Source: Rickettsiella endosymbiont of Xylota segnis
Lineage (GTDB): Bacteria; Pseudomonadota; Gammaproteobacteria; Diplorickettsiales; Diplorickettsiaceae
NCBI RefSeq assembly: GCF_964019545.1
Contig: NZ_OZ026451.1
Coordinates: forward strand, 186,001-250,000
DNA: 64,000 bases
Direction: 5' to 3'
A program made the position numbers and the translations under genes. The first letter of the stretch is position 1. Every line of letters starts with the position of its first letter. Of this stretch, positions 20,026-28,766 are shown one piece after another. The notes beneath the pieces are model-generated. The model saw only the letters and a list, made by a program, of their open reading frames with translations. It was not told the origin of the DNA and made no database searches.

Positions 20026-20691
20026 TTATAAATTCAATTCTGATCGTAGCTCAGTTAAGGCGAAGGTATAATTTTCAGTATTAAAAATACCAGAGCCTAA
20101 AATAAAAGTATCTGCACCGGCTTTGGCGATTTCAGCAATATTATTTTTTTTAATTCCTCCATCTACACCTAATCGAATAGTAGGTTTGTGAGTTGAAATT
20201 AATTCTTTGGCGGATGAAATTTTGTTTAAAACTTCTGGAATAAAATGTTGTTCAGCGAAACCAGGATTAACAGACATCATCAATATCGAATCTAAATTTT
20301 CCCATTTATCATCTAAACAATTTAATGAAGTTTGTGGATTAATAGCTAAACCGGCTTTACAACCTAAGCGACAAATTTGTTTCAAGTTTTTTACGACATC
20401 GGTACTGGCTTCAGGATGAAAAATAATTTGATTAGCACCGGCTGCAGCAAAAGCGTTAATTAAATGATCGACCGGATTTACCATTAAATGCACATCTAGA
20501 AAAGCCTGAGGGAGATGCTTGCGTAAAGCACTACAGACTAATGGACCGAAGGTTAAGTTGGGTACAAAATGATTATCCATAACATCGATATGCAAACTAT
20601 TTGCACCTGCTTGCAATACCGCAACCGATTCCTTTGCTAAGCACCCCATATCTGCAGATAAAATAGAGGCGGAAATAGTTAAATCGTGCAT
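20026..20691 (-). CDS. rpe: Ribulose-phosphate 3-epimerase
   Basis: Interconverts ribulose 5-phosphate and xylulose 5-phosphate in the pentose phosphate pathway. It is a TIM-barrel of 221 aa with family signatures SASILSADMGCLAKE, LHIDVMDNHFVPNLTFGP, LDVHLMV, LMMSVNPGFAEQ and GVDGGIKKNN. The metal ligands (His and Asp of HIDVMDN and DVHLM, Asp of VDGG) are all present. It overlaps the djlA stop by one base, so the two are translationally coupled. Confidence 0.96.
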   Translation of the reverse strand: MHDLTISASILSADMGCLAKESVAVLQAGANSLHIDVMDNHFVPNLTFGPLVCSALRKHLPQAFLDVHLMVNPVDHLINAFAAAGANQIIFHPEASTDVVKNLKQICRLGCKAGLAINPQTSLNCLDDKWENLDSILMMSVNPGFAEQHFIPEVLNKISSAKELISTHKPTIRLGVDGGIKKNNIAEIAKAGADTFILGSGIFNTENYTFALTELRSELNL

Positions 20692-21533
20692 TATATCCCC
20701 TTAGCAGCACAAATACGATCGTAAGCAGCCTTGATATTTTGAGTTTTCTCAGTCGCTATTTTTATCATTTCTTCAGGTAAACCCTTAGCTAATAATTTAT
20801 CAGGATGATGTTGACTCATTTGTTTTCGATAGGCTTTTTTAATTTCGGCCGGCGATGCTTGTTCAGAGATGCCTAAGATAGCATAGGCGTCTCTTAGATT
20901 CAGCTGATGAGAAGAATGCGAGGATTGGTAATAGCCTTGTTGCCTCTGACCAGAAGACTGCTGCCGGAAAGCTTGCTCAAAATTGAATAGATGTTCAAAA
21001 AAGCTGAAATTGAGTGGTGCAAAACCTAAATATTGGCAGATTTTCTGCAATACTCTTTGTTTATCCGTTGTGAGATGACCTTCAGCCAAGGCGGTTTGCA
21101 TTTGTATTTCTACGAAAAGCTTAAGTAACACCTTATTGCGATGACAAGCTTGGACCAGTTTTTTTAAGGTTTCTTCTAAATTAAAGGAAGCTTGTTTACC
21201 CTGATTAAAAAGGTCGATAGCCTTTTGGCGCATGGTTTCAGTAAGACCTAGGCGGTTCATTATGGCCCTGGCAGCTTGAATTTCTGCCTCCGAAACTCGA
21301 CCATCTAGTTTTGCGATATGCCCCATTACTAAGAACGTGCTATCAAAAAAAACTTGTTGTGCTGCGCTTGGGTTGACAGAAGAGAAAGTCCAACCCTGGT
21401 TTTGATTAAGGCCACGATCAAAGAGGTGCCCAATGATGACGCCCAATATAAGCCCAAATGGCCCTCCAAGAAGGAAACCAAAAAACCCGCCGATGAGCTT
21501 GCCCCATATATTCATGCTAAAACCTAAATTCAT
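20691..21533 (-). CDS. djlA: Co-chaperone protein DjlA
   Basis: Membrane-anchored J-domain protein that stimulates DnaK. A single N-terminal glycine-rich transmembrane segment (FFGFLLGGPFGLILGVIIG) is followed by a TerB-like helical domain (about 60-185, FLVMGHIAKLDGRVSEAEI). A C-terminal J domain (about 215-280) has the intact HPD motif in SQHHPDKLL. A second in-frame ATG at 21515 (MNIWGKLIGG) matches the usual DjlA N terminus and has AGG upstream, so the first six residues may not be translated. It is divergent from waaA and coupled to rpe. Confidence 0.92.
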   Translation of the reverse strand: MNLGFSMNIWGKLIGGFFGFLLGGPFGLILGVIIGHLFDRGLNQNQGWTFSSVNPSAAQQVFFDSTFLVMGHIAKLDGRVSEAEIQAARAIMNRLGLTETMRQKAIDLFNQGKQASFNLEETLKKLVQACHRNKVLLKLFVEIQMQTALAEGHLTTDKQRVLQKICQYLGFAPLNFSFFEHLFNFEQAFRQQSSGQRQQGYYQSSHSSHQLNLRDAYAILGISEQASPAEIKKAYRKQMSQHHPDKLLAKGLPEEMIKIATEKTQNIKAAYDRICAAKGI

Positions 21534-21632
21534 AAAATTTTGCGTATAAGATTAACAGGATATTATCTTGTCTTAAAGTTGAATAAACGATAAGCTCGCC
21601 GTGAGAATATTTAATTATAATTTTATTAAGTC

Positions 21633-22898
21633 ATGCGATTCTTATATACAATAATTTTTTATTTATTGTTGCCATTTATTTTATTGCGTTTATGGATAAA
21701 AAATCGTCAAATTCCCAATGGTTTACAATTTTGGCATGAACGTTTAGGGTTCGGTTTACGTCCTTTCTTACCAGGTGGGATTTGGGTACATGCCGTTTCA
21801 GTAGGTGAATCCTTGGCTGCGATACCACTAATCAAGCTTTTACAGCAACGTTATCCAGTTACTCCCATTATTGTGACTAATGAAACTAAAACTGGGGCTG
21901 AACGTATTCGCGTTGAATTAGGCGATAGCGTCACGCAGCTTTATTTTCCTTATGATTTACCCCTGGTCTTAAGGAGGTTCTTTAAGGCCCTGCAACCAAA
22001 ATTGCTGATTCTAATAGAAACAGAACTTTGGCCTAACCTTCTAGTAAGCTGCCAGTTGTACCAAGTGCCAGTAGTCCTTGTCAATGCTCGATTATCTGAG
22101 CGTTCCGCTAAATCCTATCGACGTATTTTACCGCTCATGCATAAGATGTTAAACAGCATTAATATCATTGCTGCACAGTTTCAAGCGGATGCCGATCGCT
22201 TTATCGCTTTAGGTTTTCCAGCTGAAAAGATGCGGGTTACGGGAAGTCTTAAATTTGATTTGACACTTCCCCTAAATCTGACTGAACAGGCACAGCACTG
22301 GCGGAAAATCTGGGGAGAAAACCGGCCAGTTTGGATTGCTGCAAGCACTCATCCTGGTGAGGAAGAGCTTATTCTTCAAGCTTTTACCGAAGCGCGTCGT
22401 TTTTTTCCTGACTTACTATTAGTTTCTATACCACGACATGTGGATCGTGTTCCTCAATTGGAACAGCTATATAATAGCCAAACTTATAAGATTATCAAAC
22501 GCAGCGATCATAATCAGTCTAAGATGAGTGATGTTGATATTTTTATCGGCGATACCATGGGAGAATTACTTATTTTTTATGCAGCAGCCGATCTTGCTTT
22601 TGTAGGTGGAAGTTTAGTGGAAAAAGGCGGGCAAAACCCTCTTGAGCCCGCTGCCATTGGCTTACCTATATTAACCGGTCCTTATACTTTTAATTTTGCA
22701 ACGATTACTGAACAGCTGAAACTGCGACATGTGGAAATTCAGGTGACTAATGCTAAAGAGTTGGCAGAGCAAGTTATTGCTTTATTATCTGATCCAGAGC
22801 GACGCCAGCAAATGTCTCATGAAGCTAAAAAGTTTGTGGCAGAGAATAAAGGTTCTGTGTTAAAGCAAATGCAATTAATTGAAAATTTATTGATTTAA
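21633..22898 (+). CDS. waaA: 3-deoxy-D-manno-octulosonic acid (Kdo) transferase
   Basis: Attaches Kdo to lipid A precursor at the cytoplasmic face of the inner membrane. An N-terminal signal anchor (residues 1-20) is followed by the GT-B glycosyltransferase signatures GGIWVHAVSVGESLAAIPLI, ETELWPNLL, NARLSERS and GGSLVEKGGQNPLEPA. The length of 421 aa is normal. It diverges from djlA and is 12 bases upstream of the riboflavin synthase gene. Confidence 0.95.
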   Translation: MRFLYTIIFYLLLPFILLRLWIKNRQIPNGLQFWHERLGFGLRPFLPGGIWVHAVSVGESLAAIPLIKLLQQRYPVTPIIVTNETKTGAERIRVELGDSVTQLYFPYDLPLVLRRFFKALQPKLLILIETELWPNLLVSCQLYQVPVVLVNARLSERSAKSYRRILPLMHKMLNSINIIAAQFQADADRFIALGFPAEKMRVTGSLKFDLTLPLNLTEQAQHWRKIWGENRPVWIAASTHPGEEELILQAFTEARRFFPDLLLVSIPRHVDRVPQLEQLYNSQTYKIIKRSDHNQSKMSDVDIFIGDTMGELLIFYAAADLAFVGGSLVEKGGQNPLEPAAIGLPILTGPYTFNFATITEQLKLRHVEIQVTNAKELAEQVIALLSDPERRQQMSHEAKKFVAENKGSVLKQMQLIENLLI

Positions 22899-22910
22899 GT
22901 TGATTTTTTT

Positions 22911-23579
22911 ATGTACTCTGGAATTACACAAGGTTTATTTGTTGTCAAGTCACTTATCAAGCGACCTGGATTATTCCATTATAGTGTCGCTTTAAATGAA
23001 GAGTTGGCAAAAGATTTAAAAATAGGTTCTAGTGTTTCTATTGATGGTGTTTGTCAAACCGTAGTTGCGATACGTGGATATGAAGTCAGCTTTGATGCGA
23101 TGCAAGAAACTTTAGCCAAAACCACGTTGAATGAACTTTTTATTGGGAGAAAAGTCAGTGTGGAAAGAAGCATAGGTTTTGGTGATGAAATTGGAGGACA
23201 TGAACTGAGCGGTCATATTTTTGAGACAGGGACGATAATCGATAAAAAAATCAATGGTGAGAGCGTATGTTTATCTATTCAAACTTCTGAAACGTGTTTT
23301 GCCTTTATCAAGCCGAAAGTTTATATAGCAGTGGATGGTTCCAGTTTAACTGTAGGTTTGACGGATAAAAAACAACATAGTTTTGAAGTGCATTTGATTC
23401 CCGAAACCTTACGTAAGACCAATTTTGGCAATAAAAATATTGGGGATAAGGTTAATATCGAACCTGATATGAAAACTATGTTGCTGGTTGAAACCGTGCA
23501 ACATTATTTTTCCAATATTGATGACCGATTAACAGCGATAGAAAAAAAGTTAGAGCATTTCTTAACAAGCAGGCATTAA
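22911..23579 (+). CDS. ribE: Riboflavin synthase, alpha subunit type
   Basis: Dismutates two 6,7-dimethyl-8-ribityllumazine molecules to riboflavin. It contains two lumazine-binding beta-barrel repeats: MYSGITQ and DGVCQTVVAIRG with SFDAMQETLAKTTL in the first, and GHELSGHIFETG, AVDGSSLTVGLT and HLIPETLRKTNFG in the second. The N terminus is MYSG instead of the common MFTG, and CLTV of repeat one is CQTV. The overall pattern resembles the E. coli RibC subtype (GGHxMSGHI). A short helical tail closes the 222-aa chain. It follows waaA closely. Confidence 0.88.
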   Translation: MYSGITQGLFVVKSLIKRPGLFHYSVALNEELAKDLKIGSSVSIDGVCQTVVAIRGYEVSFDAMQETLAKTTLNELFIGRKVSVERSIGFGDEIGGHELSGHIFETGTIIDKKINGESVCLSIQTSETCFAFIKPKVYIAVDGSSLTVGLTDKKQHSFEVHLIPETLRKTNFGNKNIGDKVNIEPDMKTMLLVETVQHYFSNIDDRLTAIEKKLEHFLTSRH

Positions 23580-23581
23580 AT

Positions 23582-24244
23582 TTAAAATAAAATAGCCAAA
23601 ATATCAGTTAATTGTTTAATTGTATAAGTTGGATGAATGGCTAAGCAGGATTTTTTATCACCATATCCATATTCAGCCCAACAAGAGTCAGCGCCAATAT
23701 TTTGCGCAAATAGTAAATCGGCTGGTGTATCGCCTATCATTAAGATCTGTCTCGGGCTTATATTTGCATATTTGGGTTTAATAAAATCGATATATGCCAT
23801 AGGATCGGGTTTTTTTCTCAGTGTTTTAGTGTCGCCAATGACCATGACAATATATTGCTTTAATTGAAAACGTTCGAGTGCCGTGTTCACTGCGGCAACT
23901 GCTTTGTTGCTGACCACAATTAGAATGTAACCCGCTGCAAAAAGTTTGGCTAATACTTCGGCGGTTTTAGGAAATGGCGCACTTTTTTCTTCACCTTCAG
24001 CTAAATAAATGGTTTCGTAGGTACTTAATAAGTGATGGATTTGTTGCTGGGTAAGATCGGGGCTAAGAGTCTCTAAGCTTTTTTCCATACCTAAACCTGC
24101 ACGGATGGTTTCATCGATGAAATCATGATTTGGTATCGTCATATGTAATGTTTCATAGGTACGCTTAATGCAGAAAAGTATGGCATTGTGTGTAGCGCAA
24201 AGTGTGCCATCAAAATCGAGAATAAGTAATTTATAGTTATTCAT
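23582..24244 (-). CDS. gph: HAD-family phosphatase (phosphoglycolate phosphatase-like)
   Basis: Haloacid dehalogenase superfamily, subfamily IA. The nucleophile motif is LDFDGTLCAT at the N terminus, followed by a helical cap, VVSNKAVAAV (motif II), the Lys of RKKPDP (motif III) and MIGDTPADLLFAQNIGA (motif IV). This is the layout of phosphoglycolate phosphatases and the related PpaX or MupP enzymes. Exact substrate cannot be read from sequence. It converges with the riboflavin synthase gene, two bases apart. Confidence 0.82.
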   Translation of the reverse strand: MNNYKLLILDFDGTLCATHNAILFCIKRTYETLHMTIPNHDFIDETIRAGLGMEKSLETLSPDLTQQQIHHLLSTYETIYLAEGEEKSAPFPKTAEVLAKLFAAGYILIVVSNKAVAAVNTALERFQLKQYIVMVIGDTKTLRKKPDPMAYIDFIKPKYANISPRQILMIGDTPADLLFAQNIGADSCWAEYGYGDKKSCLAIHPTYTIKQLTDILAILF

Positions 24245-24350
24245 AAAGCTTTACTTATGTGAGAAGATCAAAGTTCACAGCTCCTATTAAAAGTGTAGCT
24301 GGATAAATTTAATTGGTAAAGCAAAAGAATAATGCGACTAGTAACTATAG

Positions 24351-24394
24351 AATACTATTAGGCTTTAAAAAATTTCTAAAAACCTAATAGTGTT
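24351..24394 (-). terminator. Inverted repeat downstream of the orphan gene at 24.4 kb
   Basis: AATACTATTAGG pairs with CCTAATAGTGTT (11 of 12) around a 19-nt A/T-rich loop, 12 bases beyond the stop of the minus-strand orphan gene. No T-run follows on the minus strand, so it may be an RNA 3' hairpin rather than a strong terminator. Confidence 0.35.
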
Positions 24395-24405
24395 GTCAAA
24401 TAATT

Positions 24406-25374
24406 TTATCTGGATGGGCGTGATAAAGGAGTTTCTGTTATTTGATCTGGATTTTGAAGCATTTTTCCTAATTCTTTCCACCTGCAGGCTGAATAAGTTT
24501 CACCTTTAAAGAAAGCAAAAAATCCCCAGGGATCTCTGTGTTTTGAAAGGATTTCAACTTTATCATATCTATTCAAAAAATCTTTAATACTTTCCAATGA
24601 TTCCTTGTTACTAATCATTTTAGAGAGCTCTAAGAATATTTCGATTTTATCAGTGGCAGTTTTCCCAAAAAATTTTGGCCTTTCTAAATGCTCAAAGACT
24701 TCACCAATGCTTTGTTGTAGTATTAGATAGATATCGCGATAAGGGTGTGTATCTCCTTCAAAATGTAGAATTTTTAATTTCTGAGCATTATCTGGGAATT
24801 CTTTCAGAGCTTTTTCACTAGCTAGATTTTGGATGGATGTAGATCTATAAGGAAAAAGATAGATTTTATTACTAAGTGTTTTTTCATTATTAATAGAATA
24901 GATACAGCAATTAGGGATGACGTTTTCAGTATAAGTTTCAGGAATTTCATAACCCAATTGAGTGTTTTTAGTATTTGTTTGATAAGAAAAAATTTTAAAA
25001 AAATTTATAATGTTTTTATCTTTTATTTCTTCTCCATCTTTTCTAAAAAGAACTTTATTATAAATGAATTCTGCATGTTGAATTTCTGGAAATAACTTAA
25101 AAAGTTCTTGGGCACGTGTAATTTTATCCATCTGCGTTGGCTTATAGCCTGGATACTGCAATATTCGTGTTTGAGATATATTTTTGACGTTTTCTTCTAA
25201 ATAGTCTTTTAGTATTGAAAAATCAATTTTTTTGGATTTTTCATGGATACATCTAAATTGCAATTGAAAATTTTTATCCTTTGAATCGGTGACATTTAAA
25301 ATTTGGATGGATTGATTGTCGAAAATAGCATAAGAATTTTCAGAAAAAATTAAACAAAAATCAGTTTTTGGCAT
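24406..25374 (-). CDS. Orphan protein of unknown function
   Basis: A 322-aa soluble protein with no signal peptide, no membrane segment and no motif that I recognise. It is rich in Lys, Glu and Ile, with mixed predicted helix and strand (LKDYLEENVKNISQTRIL, SIGEVFEHLERP, KIEIFLELSKMIS). The C terminus is polar and Ser/Arg-rich (TETPLSRPSR). Orphan genes of this kind in Legionellales are often type IV (Dot/Icm) effectors, but nothing here proves that. It is monocistronic and divergent from phrB across a 75-base AT-rich gap. Confidence 0.7.
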   Translation of the reverse strand: MPKTDFCLIFSENSYAIFDNQSIQILNVTDSKDKNFQLQFRCIHEKSKKIDFSILKDYLEENVKNISQTRILQYPGYKPTQMDKITRAQELFKLFPEIQHAEFIYNKVLFRKDGEEIKDKNIINFFKIFSYQTNTKNTQLGYEIPETYTENVIPNCCIYSINNEKTLSNKIYLFPYRSTSIQNLASEKALKEFPDNAQKLKILHFEGDTHPYRDIYLILQQSIGEVFEHLERPKFFGKTATDKIEIFLELSKMISNKESLESIKDFLNRYDKVEILSKHRDPWGFFAFFKGETYSACRWKELGKMLQNPDQITETPLSRPSR

Positions 25375-25449
25375 AACCCACCTTATTTATTATACTTATA
25401 ATAAAACCATATCATACACTATAAGTATCAACAACTTGGAAATTTCTTT

Positions 25450-26865
25450 ATGAAAGGTCTGGTCTGGTTTCGTGAAGATCTACGCTTGCATGATAATACA
25501 GCGCTGTATCATGCTGCTCAGCAATGTAAAGATGGGATTCTAGGTATTTATATCATCGATACTCATTTTTGGAAAAAACATCATATGGCGGCCTGCCGAG
25601 TTCAGTTTTTACTCACTGGACTATTTGAATTAAGTCAAAGTCTGCAATTACGAGGTATTGCCCTATTAATCAAACAGGTAAAGAAAACTGTAGATATTCC
25701 TAAAATAATATATCAGTCCATGAAAAAATATAAACTGAAAGAGTTATTTTTTAATAAACAATATGAAGTAGATGAAAAGCAACGCGATAAAATTGTTTGT
25801 AATTATTTAAGTCAATATGCTATTAAATGTAATACATATGATGATCAAGTTATATTACCACCGGGCACTGTGCAAACTAAGCAAGGAAAAACTTTTGGTA
25901 TCTTTACACCCTATAAACGAGCCTATCTGCAATTGCTATTGAATAATCAAAATATCGTTCCGCATTACTCACTACCTAAATCACAACACACATTAGATAT
26001 TCGATCCAGTAAAGTTCCACTCAAGCTACCTAATTTTTATACAACTATCGTTTGGCCGTCGGGCGAGAAAGAAGCGCAGCGCCGTTTTAAAAAATTTATA
26101 AAAAATGATTTGTTTAACTATCACAAAACTCGTGATTTTCCCGCATTGGAAGGTACAAGTTTATTATCTCCCTATTTGGCAGCGGGAATGATTTCACCGC
26201 GTCAATGTTTACTGGCCGCCTTAATGGCCAACGAAGGTGAATATGATGGCAGAAATAAAGGCGCAACGACATGGATCAATGAATTAATCTGGAGAGATTT
26301 TTACAAACATTTATTAGATGCGGTACCGCGTCTGTCGATGCATCAGCCTTACCGATTGGAAACTGAAAAATTAAATTGGCATTATAATGAAAAACAATTA
26401 CACGCTTGGCAACAGGGTAATACCGGTTATCCTATTGTTGATGCCGGGATGCGACAATTAAAACAAATCGGGTGGATGCATAATCGCTTACGCATGATAG
26501 TTGCAATGTTTTTAACCAAAAACTTATTTTTTGATTGGCGCATAGGCGAGGATTTTTTTATTCGCCATTTGATTGATGGAGATTTAGCGGCGAATAATGG
26601 CGGCTGGCAATGGAGCGCGTCTACGGGGACCGATGCTGCACCTTATTTTCGAATATTTAATCCATTACGACAAAGCGAACGTTTTGATCCACATGGAGAT
26701 TTTATTCGCCAGTATTGCCCTGAATTGCGTTCATTTAATGCGCGAACAATTCATGATCCCCATCAGCGTGCACCCGCATTGGCTTTAAAAAGTGGTTACC
26801 CCAAACCAATCATTGACTTTAAAGACTCACGTATGGCAACAATTAAAGCTTTTAAATCACTTTAA
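25450..26865 (+). CDS. phrB: Deoxyribodipyrimidine photolyase (class I CPD)
   Basis: Light-driven flavoprotein that repairs cyclobutane pyrimidine dimers. The N-terminal photolyase domain begins GLVWFREDLRLHDNTAL. The FAD-binding C-terminal domain has EGTSLLSPYLAAGMISPRQ, WINELIWRDFYKHLL, YPIVDAGMRQLKQIGWMHNR, DGDLAANNGGWQWSAS and TGTDAAPYFRIFNP. The Trp residues of the electron-transfer chain lie in conserved segments. Full length at 471 aa. A photolyase implies at least occasional exposure to light, as in a transmission stage or a translucent host. Confidence 0.95.
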   Translation: MKGLVWFREDLRLHDNTALYHAAQQCKDGILGIYIIDTHFWKKHHMAACRVQFLLTGLFELSQSLQLRGIALLIKQVKKTVDIPKIIYQSMKKYKLKELFFNKQYEVDEKQRDKIVCNYLSQYAIKCNTYDDQVILPPGTVQTKQGKTFGIFTPYKRAYLQLLLNNQNIVPHYSLPKSQHTLDIRSSKVPLKLPNFYTTIVWPSGEKEAQRRFKKFIKNDLFNYHKTRDFPALEGTSLLSPYLAAGMISPRQCLLAALMANEGEYDGRNKGATTWINELIWRDFYKHLLDAVPRLSMHQPYRLETEKLNWHYNEKQLHAWQQGNTGYPIVDAGMRQLKQIGWMHNRLRMIVAMFLTKNLFFDWRIGEDFFIRHLIDGDLAANNGGWQWSASTGTDAAPYFRIFNPLRQSERFDPHGDFIRQYCPELRSFNARTIHDPHQRAPALALKSGYPKPIIDFKDSRMATIKAFKSL

Positions 26866-26927
26866 TACTAACTGGAAATTTTAAAAATTGTCGACTATTT
26901 TTAAAATTTCTCGTTTGAGGAAACATT

Positions 26928-27266
26928 ATGCAAGCAAAAAGCAAAGTTAGAATGATCCATATGTCAGCTTCATTCTTATTGCTGACATGCATGTTTCATA
27001 ACTGCTTAGCACTCCCTAATGTAATGAACGTTGTCATACTAGGTGTGGAAGCTAAAAAATTATTTGCTTATCTGACGGGTCCTAAAGTACATCCCGATGC
27101 AGGAATGAGTAAGCAATATTTGCAAGGAATCAATGTGGTCTGCCAATATGTAACAGCGCCTATCTCACATAATGGAGTAAATGTGCCTATGGGGGACCCC
27201 TCTCGATATTCCTGTGCCATGAACATTGATTACAATGGTTTAGCTGGATCCACTACGCTTCCTTAA
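26928..27266 (+). CDS. Small secreted protein of unknown function
   Basis: 112 aa after a good GAGGAAAC site. Residues 10-29 look like a Sec signal (SASFLLLTCMFHNCLALP), giving a mature protein of about 80 aa with two Cys (VVCQYV, YSCAMN). The first in-frame ATG at 26928 gives a rather long n-region, so ATG at codon 9 or 11 could be used. I do not recognise the family. A possible relative is any short periplasmic protein of Legionellales. It follows phrB by 62 bases on the same strand. Confidence 0.6.
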   Translation: MQAKSKVRMIHMSASFLLLTCMFHNCLALPNVMNVVILGVEAKKLFAYLTGPKVHPDAGMSKQYLQGINVVCQYVTAPISHNGVNVPMGDPSRYSCAMNIDYNGLAGSTTLP

Positions 27267-27754
27267 ACAGTTTGTCATGTAGTGTTGTTGGTGCAACCTG
27301 GGGAAAAAAATTTGCAGCTTACCTTGCATCTTTTGTTGAAAAAAACTACTTGCCTTTTGATATCGTCAGAAAAATGTTGCTAATACCATAAAAAGCATAT
27401 ATAGATTTTTCAAAACTCAAGTAACAGTCTATGATCAGGAGATAACTTCATGCCTACTAATAATCGCCTGAGACCTTCGGGTGATAAAATAGAAAAATTG
27501 GACTGTGGAAAGCACTGATTTTGCGCCAGAAATAAGCATAATTTAAGGATGCGGAGAATGAAGAGTTGGATTAGTTTGCAAGGATATCAAAGTTTAGTTT
27601 GTTTACGCCTTGTTTCAGAATTTAAAAATCTCTCTAGACAAACACAAGGGCGCAGAACCTTTTAACTTAAGGGTCTCATTGCTATTATTCCTTACTGACA
27701 ATGCATAGAATTTCTAAATCAAATTTTAAAAGTACTTTCGTTATTGGAGGCGCA
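27267..27754. other. Intergenic stretch with two short ORFs that may be remnants
   Basis: Nearly 490 bases without a convincing gene. Two tiny plus-strand frames have plausible ribosome sites: 27450-27518 (22 codons, MPTNNRLRPSGDK, after AGGAGA) and 27558-27665 (35 codons, MKSWISLQGYQSLV, after GCGGAGA). Neither resembles a known family, and both could be debris of a decayed gene. The stretch just before 27755 should hold the promoter for the SIMPL gene. Confidence 0.3.
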
Positions 27755-28489
27755 ATGAAATTAAAGACGCTGATTTTAGCAATTAGCATAGGAATAACAA
27801 CATCTGTTTTGTCTTTGACCCACGCTGACGAGCTCCCAGCAGCTCCATATCTAAGCACGATAGGCACTGCCAGTATTGATGCAACCCCAGATATTGCAAC
27901 GATAACAATTGAAGTAAACTATTCGGCTAAACGTGCAGTTGATGCTAAACAGAAGGTTGATAAACGTGTCACGCAGTATTTTGATTTTTTACGTAAAAAT
28001 GGGATTGAGCAAAAAGATATTAATGCGGCTAATTTAAGCACGCAAGCAGAATATGATTATCAGAATGGCTCATCCGAACTAAAAGGATTTCGGGCAGTAC
28101 GTCAGGTTCAAGTTACAGTGCGTGAGATCGGGAAACTTAATCAACTATTGGATGGAGCACTCAAGTTAGGTTTAAATGAGATTCAAGCGATAAAATTAGG
28201 CGTAGCAAAACCTAGTAACTATCGTGAGCAAGTACGTAAAAAAGCCATTCAAAATGCAATCTTTCTCGCCACGTCATTAGCGGATGGGTTTAAAGTTAAA
28301 CTGGGGCCCATTTATAGCATTCATTATCGAGGAGACAATGACCAATCGCCACTACCGATTATGTTTCTACGCGCTGAAAACGCCTCTATAAGCACCCCAT
28401 CGCAAACTTATCAACAACAAAGCATCCACTTTAAGGATCAAGTTGAAGTAGTTTTTGGCTTGGAAAATCCTATGAGCAAAACAAGATAA
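27755..28489 (+). CDS. SIMPL-domain (DUF541) periplasmic protein
   Basis: The frame extends upstream, but ATG at 27755 has GGAGG four bases before it and starts a clean signal peptide (KLKTLILAISIGITTSVLSLTHA). The mature part of about 220 aa matches the SIMPL/DUF541 pattern: PYLSTIGTASIDATPDIATI, the VDAKQKVDKRVTQYFDFLRKNGI helix, KDINAANLSTQ, and FRAVRQVQVTVREIGKLNQLL. Family members (YggE in E. coli) are linked to oxidative-stress tolerance, with no defined biochemical activity. It is monocistronic. Confidence 0.85.
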   Translation: MKLKTLILAISIGITTSVLSLTHADELPAAPYLSTIGTASIDATPDIATITIEVNYSAKRAVDAKQKVDKRVTQYFDFLRKNGIEQKDINAANLSTQAEYDYQNGSSELKGFRAVRQVQVTVREIGKLNQLLDGALKLGLNEIQAIKLGVAKPSNYREQVRKKAIQNAIFLATSLADGFKVKLGPIYSIHYRGDNDQSPLPIMFLRAENASISTPSQTYQQQSIHFKDQVEVVFGLENPMSKTR

Positions 28490-28509
28490 CAAGACTGTCG
28501 AGATTTTAC

Positions 28510-28556
28510 TGGTGCGCCCCCGGAGGTACTCAAATCTCCCACGCTCAGGTTTGAAG
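28510..28556 (-). pseudogene. Degraded 3' fragment of a tRNA gene
   Basis: Read on the minus strand, this segment ends in GGCGCACCA, like the intact tRNA-Arg at 32.4 kb. After a 2-base insertion in the acceptor stem, about 22 of 30 positions of the T-arm and variable region match (plus-strand ACTC-AA-C-CC pattern, then CAGGTT-GAAG). No 5' half follows. It could be the leftover of an old integration into the tRNA, or of another tRNA. The rest of the 28490-28766 gap holds nothing firm; a minus-strand stretch around 28570-28650 encodes a short coil (RQLKRENDLLRREWDSLK) that recalls IS3-type OrfA. Confidence 0.5.
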
Positions 28557-28766
28557 TTAGATGATTGCAACGTAGATAATTAAAACAACTTTTTAAGCTA
28601 TCCCATTCACGGCGCAACAGATCATTTTCCCGTTTCAGTTGACGATATACGACGTTTTCTGTTCTTAAATTTTTTTCCTGGAAAAGAGTTGTCTGTAATT
28701 GATATTTTTTAATGTAAACTAAGAAAATATTTGGAAAATTAAATTTAAATAAAGGAATTTTTATTT

